Position numbers and translations under genes: made by a program. A stretch of 64,000 bases of DNA from Paulinella micropora. Taxonomy: Eukaryota; Cercozoa; Imbricatea; Euglyphida; Paulinellidae. Every line of letters begins with the position of its first letter. Within the stretch, counting starts at the first letter, position 1. The stretch spans positions 28,501 to 92,500 of the forward strand of contig WBZZ01002853.1 in the NCBI GenBank assembly GCA_019918135.1, in the 5' to 3' direction. The notes below the pieces were generated by a model. The model did not search any database, was not told the origin of the DNA, and saw nothing but the letters and a program-made list of their open reading frames with translations. This document shows, piece after piece, positions 10,669-19,854 of this stretch.

Positions 10669-10694
10669 CCCCCTGAGCCCAGGGGGCTCAGGAA
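10669..10694. repeat. Perfect palindrome TGAGCCCCCT...AGGGGGCTCA
   Basis: Ten-base arms TGAGCCCCCT and AGGGGGCTCA flank a six-base centre, giving a perfect inverted repeat. A related element starts TTGAGCC(C)n at 10786. It lies between convergent gene ends. Confidence 0.75.
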
Positions 10695-10785
10695 GCAGGA
10701 GAGTCAAGATGATGGGGGGGGGGTGCCCCGGGATGGGCTCAGTGGCATTGTCTCGGTTTTATTTCAGTTTGCTTGTCTACTTTTT

Positions 10786-10812
10786 TTGAGCCCCCCCCCC
10801 GGGCTCGGGGGA
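10786..10812. repeat. TTGAGC(C)n-GGGCTCGGGGG palindrome
   Basis: About 11 C followed by GGGCTCGGGGG, preceded by TTGAG. This is the same layout as the elements at 8756 and 10669. Confidence 0.65.
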
Positions 10813-10884
10813 GGTAGAAAAGGAGGCACAAGACAAAATTTGAAAAGGCGAAAGAGAGGGTGGCTGTGTAGGTTCCGCGCGCAG

Positions 10885-12114
10885 CTAGTTGGCACGGGCT
10901 TGCGCTAGTGGGGCTTGTATGTAGGGCGCGTAGCTAAACCAGTAATTCATAAAGTCTGCTATTAGCGAGTCGCTCTTTCTGGCCTGGGCGAGAGAAAGCT
11001 GTTGTAGAGTCCAGCCGGATAGCCCGGCGGATGCAGCTGGGGGGAGAGGCGACGACGAAGCGACGGGTGTGTAGCGCTGGCAAAGGCCGCTGGCTAGCAA
11101 AGAGGCAGGTAGACACCTCAGCACGATGCTTGAATTAGCTAGACCGTTCCAAGCCTCAAGAAAGGGCCCGCCGTCGCTTCGCTGTGCGAGGGTTTGCCAC
11201 AGACGGACACAGAAAGCGCGCTGCCCCCCGCCGGGCTGTCGTGCGGCGCGGAACAAGGGCTTGATCAGCACTTGGAGCACTGCGCGCGTGGCTTTTCCCC
11301 CGTCAGGGTGTTCCGGGACCGGCTCGGGTTGCTTGGCTGCGAGGGGACTGTCCTGAACGATGGACGCCTGCATGCAGAGCGTATTAAGATACCACGAAAG
11401 TGCGTTCGCGGCCCTGAGAGACTGCCGTGGTACGCAGTCGGCGTGGATCCAAGCCAGGCGCCAGGGGGGTATTGTGTGCAGGCTCCCGCCGCCAACCTGC
11501 ACCCAATCCGCGGGGCACACATCCCACCAAAGCAGGCCTAACTTGTCACAATGGTTAAGCAGCCTGGCAGCGAAGTCTGCGGAGTCTTGGGCGTCTGCGG
11601 CGGCGTCCAAGAAGTTGGGCTCACGCACGCCCTGTGATACAAGATATTTTGCCCCTGGCTTCAATTTGCTGGCACCTGCCACGTCCCCCTGGACCAGGCT
11701 GGTGGGCGCCGCACAGAAGCCTTTTGTGGCCAACGCGTATTGTGCGGAGGCATATAGCAAAGAAAGCGTTAGGAAGGTAGCCGTACTGGTTTTGCTCTTG
11801 CTATCCTCATCCTGAACGAGCAGTATCCACTCCAGTGGTTCAAAGCCCTGCGGCAAATCCCTGGCCTTGGCGTACAGCTCTTGCTCGGCTGGGTTGGGCA
11901 GCACGACTAAAAGCTCTTTGTCGTGCACAACAGACAATGTATGGGAGGCATTAGCTAAACAAAGTTCCTTTTGGTCAGCGCCACCGCGCTGCGGCGGCTG
12001 CAAGGAGTGCCACAGGATCGTCATCTTGTCGCTCGGGTCTTGCCCCGGACTATAGCAGTTTCTAACAACGAGACGATCGGCAGTGCTCAACAGGTTTAGG
12101 GCTGAGCTACCCAT
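10885..12114 (-). CDS. Unrecognised 409-residue protein
   Basis: The ATG at 12114 opens a single frame of 409 codons with no lesion. The product is leucine- and alanine-rich and mostly helical in appearance, with a Trp-rich patch in the middle (LLWWDVCPADWVQVG) and no recognised domain, transmembrane span or catalytic motif. A segment near residues 250-320 (RAVLQVLIKPLFRAARQPGG) was duplicated, with a deletion, at 6057-6322. This shows the gene has been copied within the GC-rich region. It starts 177 bp from the divergent plus-strand gene at 12291 across a C-rich spacer, which suggests a shared bidirectional promoter region. Function unknown. Confidence 0.72.
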   Translation of the reverse strand: MGSSALNLLSTADRLVVRNCYSPGQDPSDKMTILWHSLQPPQRGGADQKELCLANASHTLSVVHDKELLVVLPNPAEQELYAKARDLPQGFEPLEWILLVQDEDSKSKTSTATFLTLSLLYASAQYALATKGFCAAPTSLVQGDVAGASKLKPGAKYLVSQGVREPNFLDAAADAQDSADFAARLLNHCDKLGLLWWDVCPADWVQVGGGSLHTIPPWRLAWIHADCVPRQSLRAANALSWYLNTLCMQASIVQDSPLAAKQPEPVPEHPDGGKATRAVLQVLIKPLFRAARQPGGGQRAFCVRLWQTLAQRSDGGPFLEAWNGLANSSIVLRCLPASLLASGLCQRYTPVASSSPLPPAASAGLSGWTLQQLSLAQARKSDSLIADFMNYWFSYAPYIQAPLAQARAN

Positions 12115-12290
12115 GGCTTTTTACAAAGATTTCCCCTCTCCTCCTCCCCGCAAACTTTCTTCCCCTCCCCTGCTCACCTTCCGCCCCCCTTCTCCCCCCC
12201 CCCCCAACCCCCTCCTTCCTCACCCCCTTCTCGCTCTTTCACTCCCTCTCCCCCCCCCCGCCCCTCCCTCCTTCCCACTTTTTGCTCTAG
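12115..12290. other. Pyrimidine-rich divergent intergenic region
   Basis: Between divergent starts at 12114 (minus) and 12291 (plus), the plus strand is almost entirely C and T with several C-runs (12195-12204, 12250-12259). It probably carries both promoters, but no motif is recognised. Confidence 0.5.
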
Positions 12291-12965
12291 ATGGAAGCGG
12301 CCAGTGCGTGGCCGGAGTCGACCAGGGGGCTTCTGCGGGCTTACTTGGAACACAAGCACCCCGACGGCAGCCAGGGGAGCTGCTACGGTTGTTTGGAGGA
12401 ACCTCCTCGGGTAGAGCTGGTACTACAGCCGCGTACAACCAAGCTGAGCAGCCAGGAGGTCAAGCAATGTAACCGGTGCCTAGAACAAGCTCGCTGTCGG
12501 GACAGGTGCGTAGTGTTTGACGCGCGAGAAATTGCTGCCAGTGGACCAGTCCTGCTGCAGTGTAGTACAGGCGTTCGCGAAGCGTACTTGCCTTCGCGCA
12601 TATATGCACTAGAGCTAAACGGGGGGTTTGCCTTTGCTATTGTCTGCCAAAGCGTGGCAGTGACGGGCAAATGGAAATGCGTATTGTGCAAAGACGGGCG
12701 GATCACCTCGGAGCTGGTTTTTTTTCTGCGCAACATAGCGCGCAGGGCGGCTGCTAGTGTTCTGCTTGGAGATCTGCCCTACCAGTGCCAAGAGGCCAGA
12801 AGTTTTTGGTCTTCGTGGTTCCAGGAAGCTCTGCGCGCCTACGCTCCAGTACGTGTTCCCGAACTGCTGATCAGGCTGCGCAACTACACAGTGGCGTTGG
12901 GTTTCTACTCCCAGCATGTCCACACGCAAGGGGCCCTGTGGATTTTGTACCAAGGAAGCCGCTGA
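12291..12965 (+). CDS. Cysteine-rich protein, possible zinc binding
   Basis: The 224-residue frame begins at the first ATG after the C-rich spacer. The N-terminal half has paired cysteines (CYGC near residue 30, CNRC near 63, then C.DRC and a later single C) that could bind zinc. The C-terminal half is helical and ends LRNYTVALGFYSQH. A related ending (LNYALALYYHTPEP) is found in the next gene. The stop overlaps the next gene start by 50 bp in another frame. The family is not recognised. Alternatively the two frames could be one gene split by an indel, but the second has its own Cys-rich N-terminus, which favours two genes. Confidence 0.6.
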   Translation: MEAASAWPESTRGLLRAYLEHKHPDGSQGSCYGCLEEPPRVELVLQPRTTKLSSQEVKQCNRCLEQARCRDRCVVFDAREIAASGPVLLQCSTGVREAYLPSRIYALELNGGFAFAIVCQSVAVTGKWKCVLCKDGRITSELVFFLRNIARRAAASVLLGDLPYQCQEARSFWSSWFQEALRAYAPVRVPELLIRLRNYTVALGFYSQHVHTQGALWILYQGSR

Positions 12966-13359
12966 GAATCCGTGTGTGAGGCATCGTGCGCTTTTTAACC
13001 CCCGCACGGCGTGTCTGCTAAACGGGTGCGTCCCAAAGAAAGAGGGGTACTATATGCCCGTGGAGCTTTTGTGTGAAGTGGGGCGGCCGGCCCAGGTAGG
13101 CCTGGTGCCGCTAAACACACAGGGGCGAGTAGAGCCGAACCAGACACTGCTGTACATGCCTTGGCTGGAATTCTTGGTCTACGGTCGCAACCGTGCCTCC
13201 TTTTACATAGCTTGGCAGACAGCCGCCTGGTCCAAGCTGGACTTCTGGCTTCACGCGCAGAGCTACTGCACTGATGGCCGGTCGTTCCTGGACGAGTGCT
13301 TAAATTACGCGCTGGCGCTTTATTACCACACGCCGGAGCCGGACAGGACGCCCGTTTAA
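12916..13359 (+). CDS. Cysteine-rich 147-residue protein, possible paralogue of upstream gene
   Basis: The start ATG at 12916 lies inside the end of the previous gene. The N-terminus carries CGFC, then C, H and further cysteines within 45 residues, consistent with a small zinc-binding fold. Downstream there is an aromatic-rich region (PWLEFLVYGRN, AWQTAAWSKLDFW) and an ending similar in pattern to its neighbour. The 50-bp overlap suggests coupled expression or a tandem duplication after which the copies diverged. No function is recognised. Confidence 0.55.
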   Translation: MSTRKGPCGFCTKEAAENPCVRHRALFNPRTACLLNGCVPKKEGYYMPVELLCEVGRPAQVGLVPLNTQGRVEPNQTLLYMPWLEFLVYGRNRASFYIAWQTAAWSKLDFWLHAQSYCTDGRSFLDECLNYALALYYHTPEPDRTPV

Positions 13360-13461
13360 AGAAATGTTGGGTTGCAGCTCTTTTATCTCTTTTTTTTTCT
13401 TCTTTGCTGTTGTGTACAAAAAGAAAATTTTATTATTAAAAAGCCACGGCGGGGAGGAAGA

Positions 13462-14098
13462 CTAGTCCCCACGGAATCCCGTGAAATAGACGGTCCTGGT
13501 CTCCATGACCATGTCGTTGCAGCTGACGCACCTAAAGATACTCTGTGAGCTATCTACTTTTGCTGCACATTCCTCGCAGAGCGCAGCGTGCCCGCACGGA
13601 AAGCACACAACATTAACCTCCTGTGACACACACACACACACGGCAAAGAAAGAAATGCTATGCCCCAAATAAACAAAAAGGCGCAGCGAGGCTTTTCGAT
13701 ACCTTGTCCACGCATGTTACACAAAGGAGCGGGTCTGCATTTCTGGGCTCGGCTTGTTCTAAGAATATTCCCGTCTCTTTTGCAGCCGGAGAGGATGGCG
13801 CAGGCGAACAGGCTTCCCCGGCTTTTGGGGCCTTGGCGGGGGTTTCGTGTCGCAAACGAGAAGCTACTGGCTGTTCGGTCAATTTCAATTTCCGAGCCAG
13901 CGATTCGGACTCTGTCCCCAAAACACTCAGTGAAGACTCTGAGCTCCCAATCCTCCGGCGAAGATTGGACATTTCTTGCATCAAAACTCTAGACGTCGAG
14001 TCACAGATTTTCAGCTCGAGACGGCTAGCCTCCACTTCCGCCTGGAGACGACTGATTTGCGTTCGCAACAGTCTGACAGGTAAGGGTTCTGTGTCCAT
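13462..14098 (-). CDS. RING-finger protein with coiled coil, one spliceosomal intron
   Basis: Exon 1 runs 14098-13703 and exon 2 13620-13462. The 82-bp intron (13702-13621) starts GTATCG and ends TGTGTGTGTCACAG, in phase 0. Splicing joins LLCVTCVDK to EVNVVCFPCGHAALCEECA and on to FRCVSC, completing a C3HC4 RING that neither unspliced frame contains. The 184-residue product starts MDTEPLPVRLLRTQ, then has a heptad-rich coiled coil (about residues 8-75), a Ser/Pro linker and the C-terminal RING. The frame is open further upstream, but that part translates G/C-run DNA, so I place the start at 14098. It is likely an E3-ligase-type protein like 6464-8455. An intron shows expression in a spliceosome-containing nucleus. 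Confidence 0.8.
13621..13702 (-). other. Predicted 82-bp GT-AG intron
   Basis: The donor AAG|GTATCG and acceptor (TG)n-TCACAG|GAG flank a segment with an in-frame stop. Removal restores a complete RING finger in frame. The TG/CA repeat lies just before the acceptor. Confidence 0.8.
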
Positions 14099-14677
14099 CT
14101 CCTTTATTGTCCTTTCTTTTGGGTCCTGCTTAAAGAATAAAACAAGAAAAATGACACATTGGCCTTGGCTTTCCACAACCACGCCTCCAAAAAGAGGCAA
14201 GGGGGGGGGGGGGGCGCTCCCCCCCCCCTTCTCCTTCAGAATGGACAGCTGGCCTCCTCTGAACTCTTTTATTCTTAGGGAGAGGAGAGGTAGAGGGGGC
14301 GGCGCTGGGGACGGAGAGAGGGAGAAGGGCAGGGATAGGCGAGGATCGCGGGGGTGTTGTGGGGGGAGGGGGGGGGGAGGGAGGGAGGTGTGTGCGCGGG
14401 GAGGGGGGGAGGTGCGCCACAAGGGTGTGATGTATATGTGAAGCGCAGGAGGCACCAAAAAGGCACGAGAGGGAGGGGGACACCCCCCCCTCCTCCCTTT
14501 TCTTCTCCCCCTTTCCTCTTTCCTCCCCCCACTCTGGGCTAAGAGCTTGTGCTAGCGATAATTGTGAGTAAACCCGTCTCCCACCCCGCCCCCCCCCCAG
14601 CGTTTCATTTTTGGGCCTAGTGGCAAAGTCAGGTACTTGAGAGATCGACAAAAAAAGGGGGGGCCCACATTTGAATC
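14099..14677. other. Divergent intergenic region with strong G-run/C-run hairpins
   Basis: The region lies between the RING gene (minus) and the large ATPase gene (plus). It holds a very stable hairpin at 14197-14229 (about 14 G, CGCT, nine C), plus G-runs at 14361-14377 and 14405 and C-runs at 14483-14490 and 14589-14598. Open frames through it are low-complexity artefacts. Confidence 0.6.
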
Positions 14678-17600
14678 ATGGCCGGAAGCACCAAAGCGAG
14701 CGCGCGACCATGGCCTGAGCCAGAGGAGCTGCACGGCTTTGCAGGGTGTCACCCTTTTGAAACAGCATTGCAGGATGATGACGAGGAAGAGGAAGAAGAA
14801 GAAGAGGAGCAGAAGGAGGAGAAGGAGGAGAAGGAGAGAGGGCAGGGCACGCTGCGAGAAGGGAAGGAGGACAGGAAGTGGGAGCCCGAGATGGGGGAGA
14901 CGACCCTTTTCGAGCAGAACGGGCCGGGCGACCGTGGGGAAGCACCGCCACCGAATGGCAGCGGTGGTGCGGGAAGAAATGTCCCTGGGGGGCTGACGAA
15001 GGCGAAGCGGGATCTGATCCGTGATGCGCAGTGCTGTTTGCAGGTAACGCTGCCTTCGCGCTTCCTGTGCCGCCCGACACCGTTTGGCTCGGACGCGAGC
15101 AACGTGCTGACGGAGGGGTACAGCATGCTGGTGGCGCTGTGGTGGGCGATCGCGAGCCACCCACAGCTGCAAGGAAGCGGGTTGGGGTCGGGCGGGATCC
15201 CGCACAGCGTGAAGGCGATTTCGGTCTTGACGAACGAGAACAAGCAGGTGGTAGGGCACTCGCTGTGGCTGTGAATCAACCGGGTCGACTTTAACATGTG
15301 TCGTTTTGTGAACAAGCTGCTGAAACACCAGGGACAATACCAGACACCAGAAGACACAGGCTGCGACTCGGAGGACGAGGACGAAGAGCAAGGAGGGGCG
15401 GCGGAGGAGGCAGGTGAGGCCGAGCGCGAGGAGGGCGAGCTGGTGGAGACGGAGGCGGAGGAGGACGAGGCGAAGGGCCGTGGGCGCGGGGGACGGGGGG
15501 GGGCGAGGGGCGGCGCGCGCGGTGGCAGCGGCGGCAAGGGGCGAAGCTCCAGGGCCAAGACGCGGCCGCCCTTTACCAAGTGCCCGCTGGTGCTGGCGTA
15601 CCGTCGGTATTTGCGGCAGGCGTGTGAGACGCTGGAGCGCTACACGAGCATGGTGAAGTACGTGCGCATCCCGCGCGACGACGGGAAAGTACGCAAGTGC
15701 CTGCGCGACAGCGCGGGGGGTGGGCGTGTGCGCGCGGGCACGGTGCTGGACCCGGCGGTGTTTATGAGCCCCCAGTACATGCGTTTCGGGCTGCCGGCGG
15801 ACGTTCTGCCGGAGCAGGTGCAGTATAGCAGCTACTTCCGCGCCGGGGAGGGTTTTGTAGCGCCCTGGCCCAACTTCTTCTGGCGTCTGCCCGGCGGGCT
15901 CCCTTGCGCGTCGTTTGCGAACCTGCGCCTGCCGCTGCCGCGCCCGACGGACCTGGTGGAGGAAGCGCCGATGCCTGAAGAAGAGTTGCTGGCTGACTTG
16001 CTGGGGCAGGCGGGCGACAACCTGGAGCCGGCGCAGCTGCGGGCGGAGGCGCGGCGGCTGGCGCAGGAGCTGCGGCCGGCGAGTGGGGGCGGGGCAGCGG
16101 CGAACGAGGCGACGGTGCGGCGCATGATGGCGGAGGGGCGCGCGCGCATCCAGGCGGAGGTGGCGGCGAAGCGCACGCAACGGGCGTGGGACGAGGAGGA
16201 GAGCGCGCACTACACTTGGCTGGAAATGCAGAAGCTGCGCCGGCGCGTGGAGCCGTTGGTTCTGAGCACGCTGGGACGGGGCGGAGGTTGTTCGGACGCG
16301 CAGGCGGCGGCGTGGGAGCAAGTGCGCAAGGGCCGGCTGTCACCGTTCACGCCGGGGCTGAAGCTGCCACCCTCGTTCTACTCGTACCAGGCGCTGCCCG
16401 TGAACAACCTGGGAGTGGCCGACTGCCAGTTGGTGCGCCTGAACACGTTGTTGGAGGCGATCTACCGGGGCCCGCTGAACGAGGAGTTCCAGGTCTGTCT
16501 GGCGGCGGCGCAGACGGCCGGGGCCGTAGGCACGTTCTTTCACCTGCTGATGTACGGCCCGCCCGGCACGGGCAAGTCGCATCTGCACCAGCTGCTGACG
16601 GAGCACTGCCTGCTGCAAGGGGCGGTACGCGCGCAGCTGGGGATGTCGGCCAAGGCGCTGGCCGGTAACTTCAACTTTATCGGGCAGGTGACGGTGATGG
16701 ACGAGCTGCCCAAACACTACCGCGGCAACCACAACCCGAACATGGAGGAGGACGACAAGACCGAGATGATTAAGGCCATGCTGTGGTCCCGCAGCGTGGG
16801 GTTTTCGTACATGCGCACCGACCAGGACACCGGGCAGCGCTTCCACGAGTACACGCAGGCGCAGGTGAGCGGGTCGCACCTGGTGAACACCAACACGCAC
16901 CCTTCCCGGTTCGCGCAGCCGCTGCGGGATCGCTTCCACACGCGGTACGTGCCGGGGCGCGTCCGGCCGGGGTGCGAGGCGTGGCGCAATTTTGCGGGCG
17001 ACGGAGACGACGAGGAGGCAGAGGCGCGGCGGCACGCGCTGGCGCGGTGGGTACGGGACAACGGCGCACTGATCACGCTGTACTATTACTTGCAGTCGCT
17101 GGGCTTTGTGTCGCCCGTGAAGCTGCACGTGACCTCCACGATCATGGAGGAGTTTTGTGTCGAGGCCATGAAGAAGGGGGTCAGGCGCCTGAACCTGCAG
17201 CGCTTCATCCACCGCCTGTGCGCCTTGATCAAGCTGGTAGCTATCCGCCGCGCCATTGAAATCGTGTTTCACTCGTCGGTGAGCCCGCTGATTGACCCGG
17301 CGCTCGGTACCGATCACGGACTGCCGCTGGGCAGACCCCCCTCGCTGGTGCAATTTGCCTTTCTGGAGCCCTTCCTCAACGACGAAGACCCCAGCGTGAT
17401 TATGCAGGCAGTCGGCCTGCTCGCGCCACAGGAGCTGCAACAGCCGCAGCAGCGCCAGGTTTTGTACAGCTTGGCGGAGGCCTTCTTCGGCCGCGCCACC
17501 CGAGGAGAGGCGGGGGGGCCGGCGCGGCGCGGCGGCAGGGGTGGTGGTGACACGCGCAGCGGGCTCTACCAGGCCAGCGACCCTGCCGATGATGGCAACG

Positions 17601-18880
17601 GCCATTACGACGATGGTGACGGCGGCGGCAGCGGCGGCGGCAGGGGGGGCGGAGGGCGCCCGCCCTACAAGAAAAGGCGCGGCGGGGGGGAGGAGGCGGA
17701 GGAGGAAGAAGACGAAGCCCGCGCTTGGGCCCCCGAGGAAACCAAAGAGGCCTACAAGTCCCCTTTTGTCGGGGAGTGCACCGAGGCGCTGCCGGTCACG
17801 GCCAGCGACGCCACTCAGCGCAGGTACTTGGAGGAAAGCAAGCTAAGCCGCGGCGTCTTTGAAAAGAACGAGCTGCGGCTGGTGCAGCAGCGCCGGGCCC
17901 GCGTCGAGGCGCTGGGGCTAGTGCGCGAGGGGCCGGGGGGCAACCTCTGCACCTTTCTCCTGCCCAAGCAGCCCCCGCTCTTCCCCGAGCCCAACGACTT
18001 TGCTGCCTGCCGCAAGAAGCTGTTGCAGTTGGCCTGGCAGAACCGCCCCGACGCCGATTCGCGCGACTACGAGGAGTACCGGCACGTGCTGGATCTGTTG
18101 CAGGACGAGAACGAACGCCCCGGGCCCGGGGGGGGTGCCGTCATCAAGCAGACGCGCGACTACTTCGAGATCCCCGAGGGCATTATGCTCTGGGGGTTGT
18201 GGCAGGACCTGCTGCAGAGGCTGATGCTGTTGCAGCTGCAGCGCGGCTACGGTCGGCCGCGGCAGCTCCTCACGGGCCAGACGGACTACAAGTCCACCCA
18301 CTACAACCTCACGGTCGTCAACCTACTGCCCGACGTCTTCTGTGGCTCCAGCACAGAGCCCCGCGTGCGACGAGAGCCGCTGGATCAGTCCCTGCAGACA
18401 CAGCTCAACAAAGACCCCGCCGCCTTCGGCCTCTACCTCCGCGACAAGGCCCTGGCCGTTCGGGGCAACGACGAACGCCACGCCGCAGCCGCCGCCGCCG
18501 AGCCACGCTCGGACTACGCCGACTACGTGTATTGCCAGCACCACAAGGAGCTGCTGCTGCCCCGCAAGGACCTGCAGCGCCTTTCGCCCGCCGACCGCCT
18601 CGTCACTCTGCCCGACCACCTTCTTCTCAAGGCTATCCACCGTGCCGACAAAAAGATACGCACCGAAAACGCGCGGCTCCTACGCGAAAACGAAAGCTTT
18701 GCGGGACTCTTCATGGGCGACGACGACGATACAGAGCAACAGCTCCACTTGTACTCGTATGGCATGACGGCTGCTAACCAGACCCTAAATCTGCCTCTTG
18801 TCGAGGAGGAGGAGGAGGAGGAGGGGGAAGAGGGGGAAGACAACTACGACCACCGCGCTCGGCGCGGATTGGTGGAGTGA
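14678..18880 (+). pseudogene. Very large P-loop ATPase, SF3-helicase-like, with one in-frame TGA
   Basis: The frame from 14678 is open to 18880 (about 1,400 codons) except for one TGA at 15272-15274, in the context LWL-stop-INRVDF. A TGG to TGA change (Trp to stop) is the simplest reading; readthrough is possible. Residues about 620-640 hold the Walker A GPPGTGKS, about 670 the Walker B TVMDELP, about 735 a motif-C/sensor-like SHLVNTNTHPS, then RDRFHTR as a candidate arginine finger. This spacing fits SF3 helicases or related AAA+ proteins. The N-terminus has a K/E run. A Gly/Arg-rich disordered segment near 940-1000 separates the ATPase from a C-terminal domain that ends in an acidic tail. 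Fragments of this gene form the repeat at 28415 and 40932. Probably a replication protein of the GC-rich element. Confidence 0.7.
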
Positions 18881-19005
18881 ACAAGGGGGGGGGGAGAGGG
18901 AGAGATAGATAGATCTTCTCTTTGCTTTTTGTGTTTTTTTTAGTTGCATTCTTATTTAAAACAAAAGGACAAGAGATTTTTAAAAAAAACTCCGTTCGGT
19001 CGGCC

Positions 19006-19854
19006 ATGTCCGGGTAATACTTCATGCCGGAGGGTTCCGGGTTCCGAGGTATGCCGGTCGTTTTGTTAATAGGACATTTGCTAGCAGTTCTGACGCTCTG
19101 GTATTTTTTATATTGGCGTTTACAAATACTGCGCCTAGTCAACGCAAGTGTCCGCTATGCCGTACCACCCGCTGTGGGGCAGGGGCCGCCTGCTTTACGT
19201 GTAGTACAAATCAGCGCTTACAACAGCCAACTCACTAGCAGTACCAGTCATCCAGGCCAAATCGCCTTGCTCAGCTTCTGCCACTTTTTGTCCTGGTGGT
19301 GCTTCTTTTTGGTGCCGTGGACCCTCGACGGTACCGCGCCGGCCGCAAGCATCGGCTGGGTGGTTGCCATGTGCCTCTACACTGCGCTGGCCCTGCGGCG
19401 CTTGGTTTGGGCCTGCAAGCCACTTCCGCCAGCTCGAGCCTGGAAATTTGGCGTTCTTTTGTTGGGGTTAGTTTGCACCGCAGTGGCCCTCGTGAGCCAG
19501 CGCGCTTGGATTGTGTGGCTCATTCTCTTGTTGGGCCTGCTTGCCGTGGGCTTGGGTGAACAACGTACCGCACCCCCACCCGAAGCCGTGTCTATAGGCG
19601 TGCCCCCGCGTTATTTGCTCCAGACTATCGTTGTCGCGGGCCTGGCGTCTGCACTGGGCCTTGCCGCTTCCCGGCTACAGGCCGCTAGCTGTTGCAGCCG
19701 CTTGTCTGACGTGTTGGCCTCGCTAGCTGCCGTTGGCTTTGTGCTTATATGGTGGCCGCTGTACTTGCAAACCGATCTCTACGAGACTGTAGCACAGAGC
19801 CAAGCCTCGCTTGCACGGCTGCGAGGACAAAGCATCACGGCTCTGCCCCTGTGA
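19006..19854 (+). pseudogene. Multi-pass membrane protein, copy 1 (early stop)
   Basis: The ATG at 19006 reads MSG then TAA. Copy 2 at 31525 has TAC (Tyr) at this codon, so copy 1 has lost its natural start region, although the ATG at 19024 is in frame. From 19024 a 276-residue frame has about six hydrophobic segments, including PVVLLIGHLLAVLTLWYFLYW, a Trp-rich span near 100, a span near 120, two near 145-180 and two near 200-250. An extra C near 19188 relative to copy 2 shifts the loop after the first span. The protein is not recognised. Its stop codon lies at the boundary with the PLV, within a few bases of the junction. Confidence 0.55.

Larger units (their letters stand above)
10041..10884. 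other. Convergent 3' gap with three G/C palindromes
   Basis: The gap separates a plus-strand and a minus-strand gene that converge. It holds one doubtful small ORF (10223-10375), a G-run at 10511-10532, a C-run near 10606-10616, and palindromes at 10669-10694 and 10786-10812. Two palindromes between convergent 3' ends would fit transcript-end or processing elements. Confidence 0.55.

Noticed and set aside
13623-14441. A 272-codon plus-strand frame
   Set aside because: Antisense of the spliced RING gene and of hairpin DNA, with no motif.
13658-14458. The 266-codon frame from 14458 as the full RING gene
   Set aside because: The first 120 residues translate G/C-run and polypyrimidine DNA, and the frame runs into the intron. 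Start at 14098 with splicing gives the coherent protein.
15762-16343. Long Pro/Ala/Arg-rich minus-strand frames inside the ATPase gene
   Set aside because: High GC content keeps antisense frames open. Composition is biased and there are no motifs; the plus frame has clear ATPase motifs.
1-19854. Assignment of the GC-rich region to a named virus group (such as mirusvirus or herpesvirus-like)
   Set aside because: No capsid, terminase, family B polymerase or other hallmark gene is present in this part, so the group cannot be supported.
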